Assembly (NCBI GenBank): GCA_020632595.1
Contig: JACKFF010000003.1
Location: forward strand, 124,001-188,000
From: Nitrospiraceae bacterium
GTDB lineage: Bacteria; Nitrospirota; Nitrospiria; Nitrospirales; UBA8639
Length of the DNA: 64,000 bases
Direction of reading: 5' to 3'
In this document: positions 44,109 through 53,369 of the stretch, one piece after another
Numbering within the stretch: position 1 is the first letter of the stretch
Layout of the letters: every line of letters begins with the position of its first letter
Program-made: the position numbers and the translations under genes
The notes under the pieces: model-generated
Told to the model about the DNA's origin: nothing
Database searches by the model: none
Seen by the model: the letters and a program-made list of their open reading frames with translations, nothing else

Positions 44109-46211
44109 ATGAAATGGAAATCATTAATATCGACGCAGAATCTCAAACTCGCGTGGCGGCGCATCAATACCGGACGCAACCTTCAATACAAGCGTTTCTT
44201 TCGCGATTCATATCTGGTGTATGAAAGTTCCGTCGACGAACACCTCAAGGAGCTTCACAAGGCATTAGTGGCGAAGGCGTGGGAGCCCAGTCATGCAACA
44301 CGAATATATCTTCCCAAACCCTCTGGTTTACAGAGGCCGCTATCGCTACTTGGAATCGAAGATCAGATTGTCCTTCAAGCCATCGCCAACCATTTCGCCA
44401 CAAAACTGTATAAAAAGAGGCAGCGTGTCGAGCTGGATACGGTATTCAGCAACAAGCAGACGAGTCCTCAAGACTCCATATTCTTTATAGAACGTTGGCA
44501 AACGACCTATAGTGCCTTCCAGGTTAAATGTACCGATGCATTCAATAAGGGGCTAAAGTGGTCAGCGCATTTCGATCTGTCCGCATATTACGACACAATT
44601 TCCCATGACCTGTTGTTGTCCAATGTGTCTCCCAGCTGCAATGAACCAGGCACTTTATCCATCATAAAAGACTGGCTTCGGGTCTGGTCGGCGGACAATA
44701 TTGCGGCCATGACAGGGCATGGTATTCCCCAAGGGCCTATAGCATCGGATTTTCTTGCTGAGATATTTTTCTTGCCGATCGACATTCAATTGCAGAAAGC
44801 CTCGTTTAGCTACCTCCGTTATGTGGATGACATACGACTGTTCGGGCGCTCTGAAAACGAAGTGCGTGAAGCGGCAATTCTGCTCGAACAGGAATGCCGC
44901 CATCGTGGCTTGATCCCACAAAGTTCAAAATTTGCGGTGCGTGAACTTAATTCCGCCGATGAAGCGATGGGTTCGTTGCCAAGTATTGCGCCATCTGACG
45001 GAAAAGATGCCGCAGAAAAGGTCATGGGTGCGGCCGAGGCGAGAAATATTCTGACGTCAGCGATAGGTGGGCGGCCGCAGCGAGTCAGGAATAAATCCAG
45101 GTTTCGCTATGTGATGTATCGTGCCGCTGAAGACACGCAAATACTGGATACAGTACTCAAGTTATTGCCGAGACACCCTGAACATATCGATGCATTTGTC
45201 GCCTACTTTTCAAGCTATGGCAGGAGTCTCCGCATCGCCAGGGCAGCGATCGATTACTTGGAGAGCGGGGTTCCTTATTCTTACGTCCGGGGTGAGCTTT
45301 GGCATATCGTCGCGCGCCTCGGCGGATCGGCGGAAATGCGACGCGCCCTTCCGTTGGCGCGTAAAGATGCCAGAACTAGGAAGCGCTGCGTGGTTCTGTC
45401 CTGGGGGGTGATGCATTTCCTGATAAATTGCGAGGCAAAAGAATTGATTTGTGATAGGCGCAAACTAGGGATAGAGCACCCAATCAGCAGGAGCCTGCTT
45501 ACACCTGTTTTCCAGAATCGGGAGTTCGCAAAAGGGGGACATGCTGCTGCTTTGCTGAAAGGTACCCTAATGGAACAACTGGCAGGTTGCCGTGAGTTGC
45601 AGAGAAGAAAGGTAACACTTGGTTCGCTCGGGCTTAGGCAAAGAGACTTGCCGCATACTTGTAGTCGTACACTGAAGTCTCTTGGTGTCATACGGCGACA
45701 ACATCGACGCATAACGAGAGACTGGATCGGTGAGGCCCTGGCGTCGCTCTATGGTTGTAGGCGTACTTTGATTTGGCGGGACCTGCTTGGGACTGAGTAT
45801 GAACACGCTTGGCAGGTTCTTATAAATGCCAAAGCACACTTTCCTGGAGCCTATTCAGAGTGGCTTGGTTGGCAGGACAGTTTTTCTGATATTGTTACCC
45901 GACAATTTTTCGATTTCCTAAAGCGGAAAGGGTTGCCTGGCTATTCGAAAATTCAGGATAAGAACGGTAAATTGGTGAAATATGGGCAACTGATTTCAAC
46001 AGACAGTCCATTGGATAAAACATATCCCGCTTTCGCAAAAGATCTTCGAGACATACATCGGCGCAGGAACCAATTGCCTGGATCCCACCCTTACGATGAG
46101 AAGGGTGGAGCCAGGAACAAGTGGTTAACCAAGAGGGAGCGAGGCTTGCTGGTGCCAAAGATAAAAAATGCCTTTGATGCCATTTCTACCATTGTTCAGG
46201 AGAATAATTAG
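44109..46211 (+). CDS. Reverse transcriptase of the Abi/unknown-group type inside the hsd operon
   Basis: A 700-residue protein with an N-terminal reverse transcriptase core. Motif A is HFDLSAYYDTISH (Asp156), motif B is GIPQGPIASDFLAEIFF, and motif C is YVDD at 238-241. Before the core lies IYLPKPSGLQRPLSLLGIEDQIVLQAI. Residues 330-700 are helical and not a known group II intron maturase or retron part. Near the end an R-N-x5-H pattern (R653, N654, H660) resembles the HEPN ribonuclease motif, as in the C-terminal domain of AbiA. No retron RNA or intron fold was recognised. It is 23 bp after hsdS, in the same orientation. Confidence 0.85.
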   Translation: MKWKSLISTQNLKLAWRRINTGRNLQYKRFFRDSYLVYESSVDEHLKELHKALVAKAWEPSHATRIYLPKPSGLQRPLSLLGIEDQIVLQAIANHFATKLYKKRQRVELDTVFSNKQTSPQDSIFFIERWQTTYSAFQVKCTDAFNKGLKWSAHFDLSAYYDTISHDLLLSNVSPSCNEPGTLSIIKDWLRVWSADNIAAMTGHGIPQGPIASDFLAEIFFLPIDIQLQKASFSYLRYVDDIRLFGRSENEVREAAILLEQECRHRGLIPQSSKFAVRELNSADEAMGSLPSIAPSDGKDAAEKVMGAAEARNILTSAIGGRPQRVRNKSRFRYVMYRAAEDTQILDTVLKLLPRHPEHIDAFVAYFSSYGRSLRIARAAIDYLESGVPYSYVRGELWHIVARLGGSAEMRRALPLARKDARTRKRCVVLSWGVMHFLINCEAKELICDRRKLGIEHPISRSLLTPVFQNREFAKGGHAAALLKGTLMEQLAGCRELQRRKVTLGSLGLRQRDLPHTCSRTLKSLGVIRRQHRRITRDWIGEALASLYGCRRTLIWRDLLGTEYEHAWQVLINAKAHFPGAYSEWLGWQDSFSDIVTRQFFDFLKRKGLPGYSKIQDKNGKLVKYGQLISTDSPLDKTYPAFAKDLRDIHRRRNQLPGSHPYDEKGGARNKWLTKRERGLLVPKIKNAFDAISTIVQENN

Positions 46212-46225
46212 ATACTGGTGAAAAT

Positions 46226-46297
46226 GTGAGCACCTACACCGAAGACACCCTCGTCCAGCAAACCACCGCCAATTACCTGGAGCAGCAGCTCGGGTGA
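46226..46297 (+). pseudogene. hsdR 5'-end fragment (duplicated remnant)
   Basis: From GTG 46226 the sequence encodes STYTEDTLVQQTTANYLEQ and four more codons, then meets a TGA. It is almost identical to the start of the full hsdR at 47033, where the same codon is TGG. Homology runs a few bases past the stop (AGTCG) and then ends. It lies 14 bp after the RT stop, where an intact hsdR would be expected, and before the MntA/HepT pair. Confidence 0.88.
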
Positions 46298-46390
46298 TAG
46301 TCGGAATTCGTCAGGAATTATGCGAATGTTGGGTAAAATTGGCGCTATGATACGGTAACCCATGAACACGAAGGCGATAAGGTGCAACAG

Positions 46391-46681
46391 ATGAGAAGAG
46401 AACAGGTGATAACGATGCTGGAGGAGCACAAGGGGACCCTGTGTGAACGCTTCGGTGTCACGGCTCTCGCCCTGTTCGGCTCAATGGCTCGGGATACGGC
46501 TGACGAGGGCAGCGATGTCGATATTCTGGTCTCATTCGATGGGCCGGCCAACTCGAAGCGATTTTTCGGGGTACTGTTCTATCTGGAGGATCTACTGGGC
46601 TGTCCGGTGGATCTGGTGACAGACAAGGCGCCACGGCCGGAACTGCGCCCGTATGTGGAAAAGAATGCCATCCATGTCTGA
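46391..46681 (+). CDS. mntA: MntA-type nucleotidyltransferase antitoxin
   Basis: A 96-residue minimal nucleotidyltransferase with the catalytic pattern GSMARDTADEGSDVDILV (GS...DxD). Proteins of this class neutralise HepT by adding AMP to its active-site tyrosine. An ATG at 46391 (MRREQV) and a GTG at 46382 are possible starts. The gene overlaps hepT by eight bases, as usual for the pair. It sits within the hsd operon, between the hsdR remnant and full hsdR. Confidence 0.9.
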   Translation: MRREQVITMLEEHKGTLCERFGVTALALFGSMARDTADEGSDVDILVSFDGPANSKRFFGVLFYLEDLLGCPVDLVTDKAPRPELRPYVEKNAIHV

Positions 46682-47021
46682 TTCGCGTGACTCGCAGAGA
46701 GAATGGCGTTTCTATCTTCAGGATATGATTGGTTTTGCGGAGAAGTGGTTATCGTATACCGATGGCATGGACCAGCAACAGTTTGTCGACAGCGGTATCA
46801 CGTACGATGCCACGCTGCGCAACCTGGAACTCATTGGCGAAGCGGCCAGCCGAGTACCGGACAACATCCGTGCGGCGCATGCGGACGTTCCCTGGCGGAT
46901 GATCATTGCCACCCGTAACCGATTGACTCACGCTTATCTGGGAATTGATGACGATATGATCTGGAGTATTATCCAGGATGACCTACCCGCTTTGATTCCA
47001 AAACTGAAAAAAATCGTTTAA
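46674..47021 (+). CDS. hepT: HepT-type HEPN ribonuclease toxin
   Basis: A 115-residue HEPN protein whose active site RNRLTHAY (R-x4-H-x-Y) near residue 79 is the HepT signature; Tyr is the residue AMPylated by MntA. The helical fold opens REWRFYLQDMIGFAEKWL. The start ATG 46674 lies in the tail of mntA. It would cleave RNA when not neutralised. It ends 12 bp before hsdR, so the pair is inserted cleanly into the operon. Confidence 0.92.
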   Translation: MSDSRDSQREWRFYLQDMIGFAEKWLSYTDGMDQQQFVDSGITYDATLRNLELIGEAASRVPDNIRAAHADVPWRMIIATRNRLTHAYLGIDDDMIWSIIQDDLPALIPKLKKIV

Positions 47022-47032
47022 TCGGTTTGTCG

Positions 47033-50000
47033 ATGCCCTACACCGAAGACACCCTTGTCCAGCAAACCACCGCCAATTACCTTGAGCAGCAGCTTGGGTG
47101 GCAGTCGCTGTTGGCCTGGAATAACGAGGACTTCGGGCCGGACAGTCTGCTCGGGCGGGCCTCCGACCGTGAGGTGGTGCTGACGCGACCGCTTCGCGCA
47201 AAGCTGGTGGCGCTGAATCCTGGCCTCCCGGATGCCGCCTATGACGATGCGGTGCGACAGATTACGGCCATTGTCGCCTCGCAAACCCTGGTTGCCACCA
47301 ACCGCGAGAAGTATGCACAGATGCGCGATGGCGTGCTGATCACCTTCCGCAACGACAAGGGCGAGCGGGTACACCAGCGGCTATGGCTTTTTGATTTCAA
47401 AGAGCCGGAGAACAATGATTTTCTCTGCGTGCGCGAGCTGTGGGTGCGTGGCGATCTGTACCGGCGTCGGGCTGATATCGTCGGCTTCGTGAACGGCCTG
47501 CCGCTGCTGTTTATCGAGTGCAAGAACATCCACAAGAATCTCAAGACCGCTTTCGAGAAAAACTTCTCCGATTATCGCGACACCGTTCCGCACCTGTTTC
47601 ACCACAACGCGATGGTGATGTTCGGCAACGGCCAGCAGGCCAAGATCGGTTCCATCACCAGCCGCTGGGAACACTTCAACGAATGGAAGCGGCTGGCCGA
47701 GGAAACGCAGGGCGCGGTGGACATGGAAACGCTGCTCAGAGGTGTGTGTGCCAAGCGCAATTTCCTCGACCTGGTGGAAAACTTCATCCTGTTTGATGAG
47801 TCCGCAGGGGAACCCAAAAAGATTATCTCCCGCAACCACCAGTTTCTCGGCGTGAATCGGGCGATCGACTCGGTACGCGACCGCAAGGCACGGCTGGGCA
47901 AGTTGGGTGTGTTCTGGCACACACAAGGCTCGGGGAAAAGCTATTCGATGGTGATGTTCACCCGGAAGGTCCACCGCAAGCTGGGCGGCAACTTTACCTT
48001 TCTGGTGCTGACCGACCGCGACGACCTCGACACCCAGATCTACAAGACCTTCACTAATTGCGGGGTGATCAGCGATCATGAGAATTGTCGCGCCGCCAGC
48101 GGCCATCACCTGAACGCGCTGCTGACCGAACACAAAGCCTATGTGTTTTCGCTGATTCAAAAGTTCAACCAGAAGGTGGAGCCGGAGCAGCCTTACAATC
48201 CACGCGACGACATCATTGTCATCACCGACGAGGCGCACCGCACACAGTACGGTACGCTGGCGCTGAACCTGCGCAATGCTCTGCCAAACGCCAGCTATAT
48301 CGGGTTTACCGGCACGCCCTTGTTTAAAGACGACGAGATTACCCGCCGTGTGTTCGGCGAGTATGTCTCAACCTATGACTTTCAACGCGCCGTGGATGAC
48401 CACGCCACGGTGCCCCTCTATTACGACGCCCGCGGCGAGAAGCTGGGCATTGCCATTGGCGACCTCAATGAACGCCTTGCCGAAAAGCTTGAAGAGATTG
48501 AAACCGACTGCATCGACGTGGAGCAGCGCCTAGAAAAGGAGCTGAAGCGCGACTATCACATCATCACTGCCGGGAAGCGCCTGGATCAGGTGGCGCGGGA
48601 TTTTGTGCAGCACTATTCCACCGCCTGGGAGACGGGCAAGGCCATGCTGGTGTGCATCGACAAGGTGACCTGCGTGCGCATGTACAAGTTGATCGGCTTT
48701 TATTGGAATGCGCGCATTCAAGAACTGGCAAAAACACCCGCGGCCGATGAACAGGACGAGCTGTTTCGCCAGTGTCAGATTGCTTGGATGCGCGAGACCC
48801 GGATGGCCGTGGTTGTGAGCGAGGAACAGGGCGAGGTCGCCAAGTTCAACAAGTGGGACCTGGACATTACTCCGCACCGCAAGCTGATGAAAGACGGGAT
48901 CGATCTGCCGGAATCCATGCGTGCCAAGCCCGAATACCGCAACATGCAGACCATGGTGCTGGATGATGCCTTCAAGGCCGAGGAACACCCGTTGCGCGTG
49001 GCCATCGTCTGCGCCATGTGGCTCACCGGCTTTGATGTGCCAACCTTGTCGACCTTGTATCTGGATAAGCCCCTTAAGGCTCACACGCTGATGCAGGCCA
49101 TTGCACGCGCCAATCGCGTGGCCGAGGGAAAGAATAACGGCCTGATCGTGGACTATTGCGGTATCCTCAAGCACCTGCGCCAGGCGCTGGCCACGTTTGC
49201 CGGGATGCGGCCGGAAGGCGAAGGCGGCGGGACCGAGCCAGCTCGGCCCGAGGAAGAGTTGCTAGCCGATTTGGCCGAAGCGATCACCTTGGTGCGAGTC
49301 TTTCTGTCTGACCGGCATGCTGCGCTGGATGACGTGATCATAAAGAGCGGCTTTGAGCGAAATGCCGCCATCATTGCCTGCAAAGAGGCGGCTAATGAAA
49401 ATGACGAAACCCGCAAGCGCTTCGAGGTCATGTGCCGCGAAGTGTTCAAGAAATTCAAAGCCTGTATCAATGTGCCGGGGGTGAACGCCTGCCGCACGGA
49501 TCGGGATGCGATCAATATCGTGTATAAGAGTCTGCAACAGGATCGTGAGCAGGCGGATATCACCGATATCATCCGCCAGCTGCACCAGGTTGTAGATAAG
49601 GCCATCGAGGTGCGATCCGATCGCGCGGCTGAACCTTCCAGACCTTACGACATCAGCAAGATTGATTTTGAGCGACTGCGGCAAGAGTTCGACCGCAGTC
49701 CGAAAAAGAACACGACGGTGCAGAACCTGCGCGAGGCGGTCGAGCAGCGTCTGCAACGGCTTTTGCGGCAAAACCCCTTGCGCACCAACTTTCAGCAGCA
49801 TTATGAGAATATTGTGGCAGAGTACAACCGAGAGAAAGACCGGGTGACCATCGAGCACACCTTCGAGGCCCTATTCAAGCTGGTGCAGGAACTCGATGAT
49901 GAAGCCCACCGCGCCGTGCGCGAGGGGCTGAATGAGGAGTCACTGGCCATCTTCGACCTGCTGAAAAAGCCGGATCTGAAGCCACCCGACATCCAACGCA

Positions 50001-50260
50001 TTAAGGCGGTGGCCACACAGTTACTGGCCCGGTTAAAGGAAGAGAAATTACGGGTTGATCAGTGGCGCGAGAAAGAAGCGACCCGGGATGCCGTTCGCCA
50101 GGCGATATATGATTTTCTCTGGAACGAAAATACCGGCCTGCCGATAGATTGCTTTGCCGAACAGGATGTGGAGGTCAAGACTGAAGAAGTTTTCCGTCAT
50201 ATCTATCGTACCTATCCGACCCTGCCTTCCCCGTATTTCACGGCACATGCGGCAATGTGA
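47033..50260 (+). CDS. hsdR: Type I restriction-modification system restriction subunit HsdR
   Basis: The 1075-residue motor and nuclease subunit. The N-terminal nuclease domain contains a PD-(D/E)xK-like LLFIECKNIHK near residue 165. The helicase has Walker A FWHTQGSGKSYSM and DEAH box VITDEAHRTQYG, then FTGTPLF; motif VI is QAIARANR. The long C-terminal helical region (from about residue 750) contacts HsdM/S. I chose ATG 47033; a TTG two codons earlier is also open. Like hsdM it is GC-rich. Complete and without frameshift. Confidence 0.95.
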   Translation: MPYTEDTLVQQTTANYLEQQLGWQSLLAWNNEDFGPDSLLGRASDREVVLTRPLRAKLVALNPGLPDAAYDDAVRQITAIVASQTLVATNREKYAQMRDGVLITFRNDKGERVHQRLWLFDFKEPENNDFLCVRELWVRGDLYRRRADIVGFVNGLPLLFIECKNIHKNLKTAFEKNFSDYRDTVPHLFHHNAMVMFGNGQQAKIGSITSRWEHFNEWKRLAEETQGAVDMETLLRGVCAKRNFLDLVENFILFDESAGEPKKIISRNHQFLGVNRAIDSVRDRKARLGKLGVFWHTQGSGKSYSMVMFTRKVHRKLGGNFTFLVLTDRDDLDTQIYKTFTNCGVISDHENCRAASGHHLNALLTEHKAYVFSLIQKFNQKVEPEQPYNPRDDIIVITDEAHRTQYGTLALNLRNALPNASYIGFTGTPLFKDDEITRRVFGEYVSTYDFQRAVDDHATVPLYYDARGEKLGIAIGDLNERLAEKLEEIETDCIDVEQRLEKELKRDYHIITAGKRLDQVARDFVQHYSTAWETGKAMLVCIDKVTCVRMYKLIGFYWNARIQELAKTPAADEQDELFRQCQIAWMRETRMAVVVSEEQGEVAKFNKWDLDITPHRKLMKDGIDLPESMRAKPEYRNMQTMVLDDAFKAEEHPLRVAIVCAMWLTGFDVPTLSTLYLDKPLKAHTLMQAIARANRVAEGKNNGLIVDYCGILKHLRQALATFAGMRPEGEGGGTEPARPEEELLADLAEAITLVRVFLSDRHAALDDVIIKSGFERNAAIIACKEAANENDETRKRFEVMCREVFKKFKACINVPGVNACRTDRDAINIVYKSLQQDREQADITDIIRQLHQVVDKAIEVRSDRAAEPSRPYDISKIDFERLRQEFDRSPKKNTTVQNLREAVEQRLQRLLRQNPLRTNFQQHYENIVAEYNREKDRVTIEHTFEALFKLVQELDDEAHRAVREGLNEESLAIFDLLKKPDLKPPDIQRIKAVATQLLARLKEEKLRVDQWREKEATRDAVRQAIYDFLWNENTGLPIDCFAEQDVEVKTEEVFRHIYRTYPTLPSPYFTAHAAM

Positions 50261-50785
50261 CCTGCTAGGTGCACCACAACACCCTCACTTTGTAAGTTCT
50301 ATTCTTCCTCTCCTTAGTCACCTCAATTAGATGAGTTTTACTCTTCGCTTTTTTTGGGATCCGCTCTCGAGTCATTTAGACAAATTTTTTTTGCTCCTTC
50401 CCAGTGGTTATGGATGAAAACAGATGAAGTGAAAACCATACTCATGGAGGGCAAACCCTACAGTTTATGGCTATGGGAATTTCAAAAGAATCTCCTGGCC
50501 TATGACCATTCAAGTAATTGTTTTATAATTGTTTTTTGTGAATTTTTTAATTTATTCCTGGAAGTCATTTTCCTTTTGGTGAAATTATTAGAAATTCTTC
50601 ATAAATTCACCAGGCAGAACGGTTACATTTCATCAACAAAAACAATGTGTTATGCGAATGAGTTTCCACTAATTCAGGGAATGATTTTTGCTCACTAAGG
50701 CGGTCCTGTGGGTAGTTAGAATTATTCTCCCAGGATGATCTAGGGAGAGCGTGGTTAACCTTTATTAATTTTGGAGGGCTGAATC
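50261..50785. other. Intergenic region at the right side of the island
   Basis: About 525 bp, abruptly more AT-rich than hsdR. A 114-codon frame at 50354-50698 is Phe/Leu-rich, has no good ribosome site and I do not support it. The drop in GC marks the edge of the restriction genes. Confidence 0.45.
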
Positions 50786-51001
50786 ATGGTTAAATTATTC
50801 ACTGCTTTATTGACCTTACTTGTTGCCTTGTCCTTTGGCGGAATGACCTTCGCCGGGTCCTTGGCTGACAATTCGTCCATTCAGAACACCTTTCCCTTGG
50901 GCTCAGATGGGGATAAGGATGACCATGGCGATAAAGGTGACGACAAGAAGATGGACGACAAAAAAGACGATGAAAAGGATGGAGAAAAAGGCGAGAAGTA
51001 G
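50786..51001 (+). CDS. Small secreted Asp/Lys-rich protein
   Basis: A 71-residue protein with a clear signal peptide (MVKLFTALLTLLVALSFGGMTFAG, cut near FAG) and a mature tail that is almost only Asp, Lys, Gly and Glu (DKDDHGDKGDDKKMDDKKDD). A TGGAGGG ribosome site precedes the ATG. The tail resembles low-complexity calcium- or metal-binding segments. No family is recognised. A strong terminator follows. Confidence 0.75.
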   Translation: MVKLFTALLTLLVALSFGGMTFAGSLADNSSIQNTFPLGSDGDKDDHGDKGDDKKMDDKKDDEKDGEKGEK

Positions 51002-51045
51002 TTTTTTGCCTGGTCTACATAAATTTTCTTTCAGTCTGATTGAAG

Positions 51046-51083
51046 AACGACCTTCCAGGGCTTATCCCGGAAGGTCGTTTTTT
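51046..51083 (+). terminator. Rho-independent terminator
   Basis: An 11-bp stem AACGACCTTCC/GGAAGGTCGTT with an inner GGG/CCC pairing is followed by a run of Ts. It lies 45 bp after the small secreted protein and may also serve the converging SDR gene, since the reverse strand has an A/T run too. Confidence 0.9.
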
Positions 51084-51123
51084 ATGGAACATGTTTTCTC
51101 AAATCAACCCTAACCAACGTTCT

Positions 51124-51843
51124 TTACCAATCAGCCCCCAGCCGATCCAAAACAACCTGATGCACAACCGTATGGTATCCCAATGTCGCCAAAAATATGG
51201 CGGTTTCGGCCACATCATAGGGATTGATCTTTTCACTGTTGAGGATTTCTTCAGGCGTCGCATCCACCAATTCATCGGCCACACCACCCGGGCAGATCGC
51301 ACTCACTTTGATATGAAAGGCACGCCCTTCATCGGCCAGCGACTTGGTCAAGGCCATAATGCCATGCTTTGAAGCGCTGTAAGTGCCTGTTCCTGCCCAG
51401 GCCTGAACGCCGGCGACACTGGAGATGTTGATGATAAGCCCGCCTCCCTGCTTTTTCATGTGTTGAAACCCGGCTCGACAACAGAAAAAGGTCCCCCGCA
51501 AATTGGTGCCCACCACCTCATCAAACATTTTTGTAGATGTGTCAGCCACCCGTCCTCCTCCAACCACGCCAGCATTATTAACAAGAATATCAAGGCGCCC
51601 AAAGCGCCTCATGGTCTCCTGCATGAGCGCCTCGACTTGTTCTTCCTGCGAAATATCCGTTTGTTGAGCATGCGCGATTCCGCCACCCTCTTGTATCTGC
51701 GCCACAGTCTTTTGACATAGATCGAATCGCCTGGCGGCCACCACCACCCTTGCTCCCTCTTCTCCGAATCGAAGGGCAATGGCCTTTCCAATCCCGCTGC
51801 TGCTTCCCGTGACGACCGCGATTTTCCCTTCTAACCGTTTCAT
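51124..51843 (-). CDS. Short-chain dehydrogenase/reductase
   Basis: A 239-residue classical SDR. It has the cofactor motif VVTGSSSGIGKAIALRF near residue 10, NNAG in DILVNNAGVVGGG, and the catalytic Ser-Tyr-Lys (ISSVAG, then YSASKHG). AAGGAGAGA precedes ATG 51843, so I dropped 11 upstream codons. Arg at the end of the second strand (AARR) suggests NADP. The substrate is unknown. Confidence 0.9.
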   Translation of the reverse strand: MKRLEGKIAVVTGSSSGIGKAIALRFGEEGARVVVAARRFDLCQKTVAQIQEGGGIAHAQQTDISQEEQVEALMQETMRRFGRLDILVNNAGVVGGGRVADTSTKMFDEVVGTNLRGTFFCCRAGFQHMKKQGGGLIINISSVAGVQAWAGTGTYSASKHGIMALTKSLADEGRAFHIKVSAICPGGVADELVDATPEEILNSEKINPYDVAETAIFLATLGYHTVVHQVVLDRLGADW

Positions 51844-51969
51844 AGGTCTCTCCTTCTTTAGGCCGCTCCTCCCCATACTGTTTCAGCCCCTTTCGCCGGA
51901 CCAAGCCTTCGATTGACTGTAGACCACCTCGTCAGTAAAGGCCAACCATGATGAACCATACCCGGGATT
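51844..51969. other. Short spacer before repeat copy 2
   Basis: Contains the SDR ribosome site and upstream region; no promoter boxes of good quality are seen. Confidence 0.35.
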
Positions 51970-52103
51970 GTTGAAAAAAGCCGCCAGCGGCGTTTTCGCC
52001 ATTTTTCCGTGTTCGCGTAGTGGAAGTACGCTCTGCGCGCAAAAATGACTGCGGCCTTGCTGGACGGACCCTTCGGGAAGACTCAGGGCATGCTTTTTGA
52101 ACC
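51970..52103 (-). repeat. Palindromic dispersed repeat, copy 2
   Basis: Reads as the reverse complement of the element at 40698-40808. Shared blocks are GGTTCAAAAA, CAGCAAGGCCGCAG, AGCGTAC, AAAATGGCGA and CGCCGCTG, then CGGCTTTTTTCAAC. It is about 24 bp longer because of an insert after GGTTCAAAAA. The inner CATTTTT/AAAAATG arms are kept. Confidence 0.8.
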
Positions 52104-52493
52104 GCCCCGAGGCCTCTAATATACAACGTGCCTGTGGGGTAATATGCCCTTGGAAATTGGTTTCATTCAACATTTCCTACCCCGACGGTGAGAATGAGAT
52201 CTCATTCAGGTCTCGACAGACATACGGAAACCTCCTTGAGAGAATGGCCTTCATTTCAGAGAAGTCTTTTAGCTGAAAGACTTGGTCGCAACCCCACCAT
52301 AAGCGGAAAGGGATGAGAGAGGACTTCTTCGGCCAACAAAGAGGGCCGTTATTCCTGTCGCTCATTGGCCAGCCCCCGACACGGTAAGCCGGAGACCCTC
52401 CTCACCCGGTTCCCTTTTTCATTTTTTAAACCCGATACCCGGCCTAACTAGAGAATTCTCAAGGTTGTTTTTCGAAAACCGACAAGTTGAGAC
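52104..52493. other. Intergenic region upstream of the HDOD gene
   Basis: About 390 bp with no supported gene. A 62-codon minus-strand frame at 52177-52365 lacks a ribosome site. No clear promoter is visible. Confidence 0.4.
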
Positions 52494-53369
52494 ATGGCTC
52501 TCTCTACGATCACGCCCCTTGCACAAGAAGAAAGGGAAACCCTCCGTTCCTTCCTCGCCGGTCAATTGGAACGAGGCAATCTGGATCTCCCTCTTCTGCC
52601 CGTGGTGGCCAATCGGGTTCTTCTGCTTTCAAATGATCCGGATGCGGACGCCTCAAAGCTGTCTTCATTGATTCAACAAGACCAGGCCCTTGCGGGACAA
52701 ATCCTCCGCATTGCCAATTCCCCTTCCTATGCGACGCGCACACCGATCGTCTCGCTGCAACAAGCCATTACATGGTTGGGGTTGACGATGTTGGCCGGGT
52801 TAGCATTTTCGGTGTCGGTACAAAGCGGCGTATTTCAAACGACCGGCTATGAAAAAGAAGTACGGAACCTCTGGCGGCACGCCTTAGCGACGGGGCTTTT
52901 CGGAAAGGAAATCGCCAGACGAATGCGTCATAATGTGGAAAACGCCTTTTTGTGCGGGCTTCTGCATACCATCGGAAAACCCGCCATTCTACATCTGCTC
53001 TCCCAATCCCCAGACAAATCACCGGAACCGGTTCCCTGGACTACGGTTGAATCTCTCTTTGAAGAGTTTCACGTCATGGCAGGCTCTAAATTGGCGGCCG
53101 TCTGGCAACTGCCCGATCCGGTTCAGGAAACAATCCGCTACTACCAGGACGACCACTACCACCAAGGACTTTCCCCCACAAAGGGAGCCATGATCACCTG
53201 CCTTGCTCATCATTTAGCCTCTCTCATGCTTGGAAATTCAACACATGACGAAGATACCCTGCTCACACTTCCCATCGTACAGGATCTGAATTTTTACCCT
53301 GAAGACATGACGGCCCTTCTGGAATTGCGGAAACCCATCAAGGCAAGCGTGGAGTGTTTTTTGCCATGA
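52494..53369 (+). CDS. HDOD domain protein
   Basis: A 291-residue cytoplasmic protein made of one HDOD domain: LPVVANRVLLLSNDPDADASKL, ILRIANSPSYATRTPIVSLQQAI and AFLCGLLHTIGKPAIL are its main blocks, matching the N-terminal part of the HDOD-GGDEF protein at 24933. There is no output domain. The HD catalytic residues are incomplete, as usual for HDOD. Its stop overlaps the sthA start (ATGA), so it may sense or regulate redox state, which is inference. Confidence 0.88.
   Translation: MALSTITPLAQEERETLRSFLAGQLERGNLDLPLLPVVANRVLLLSNDPDADASKLSSLIQQDQALAGQILRIANSPSYATRTPIVSLQQAITWLGLTMLAGLAFSVSVQSGVFQTTGYEKEVRNLWRHALATGLFGKEIARRMRHNVENAFLCGLLHTIGKPAILHLLSQSPDKSPEPVPWTTVESLFEEFHVMAGSKLAAVWQLPDPVQETIRYYQDDHYHQGLSPTKGAMITCLAHHLASLMLGNSTHDEDTLLTLPIVQDLNFYPEDMTALLELRKPIKASVECFLP

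Noticed and set aside
44109..46211. RT as part of a group II intron or retron
   Set aside because: No maturase X or HNH domain, no domain V-like hairpin and no msr/msd-like inverted repeat next to it.
47381..48238. Long antisense frame opposite hsdR
   Set aside because: Same GC-rich mirror effect; the plus-strand HsdR motifs are unmistakable.
50354..50698. 114-codon frame after hsdR
   Set aside because: No ribosome site, AT-rich low-complexity composition, no recognisable domain.
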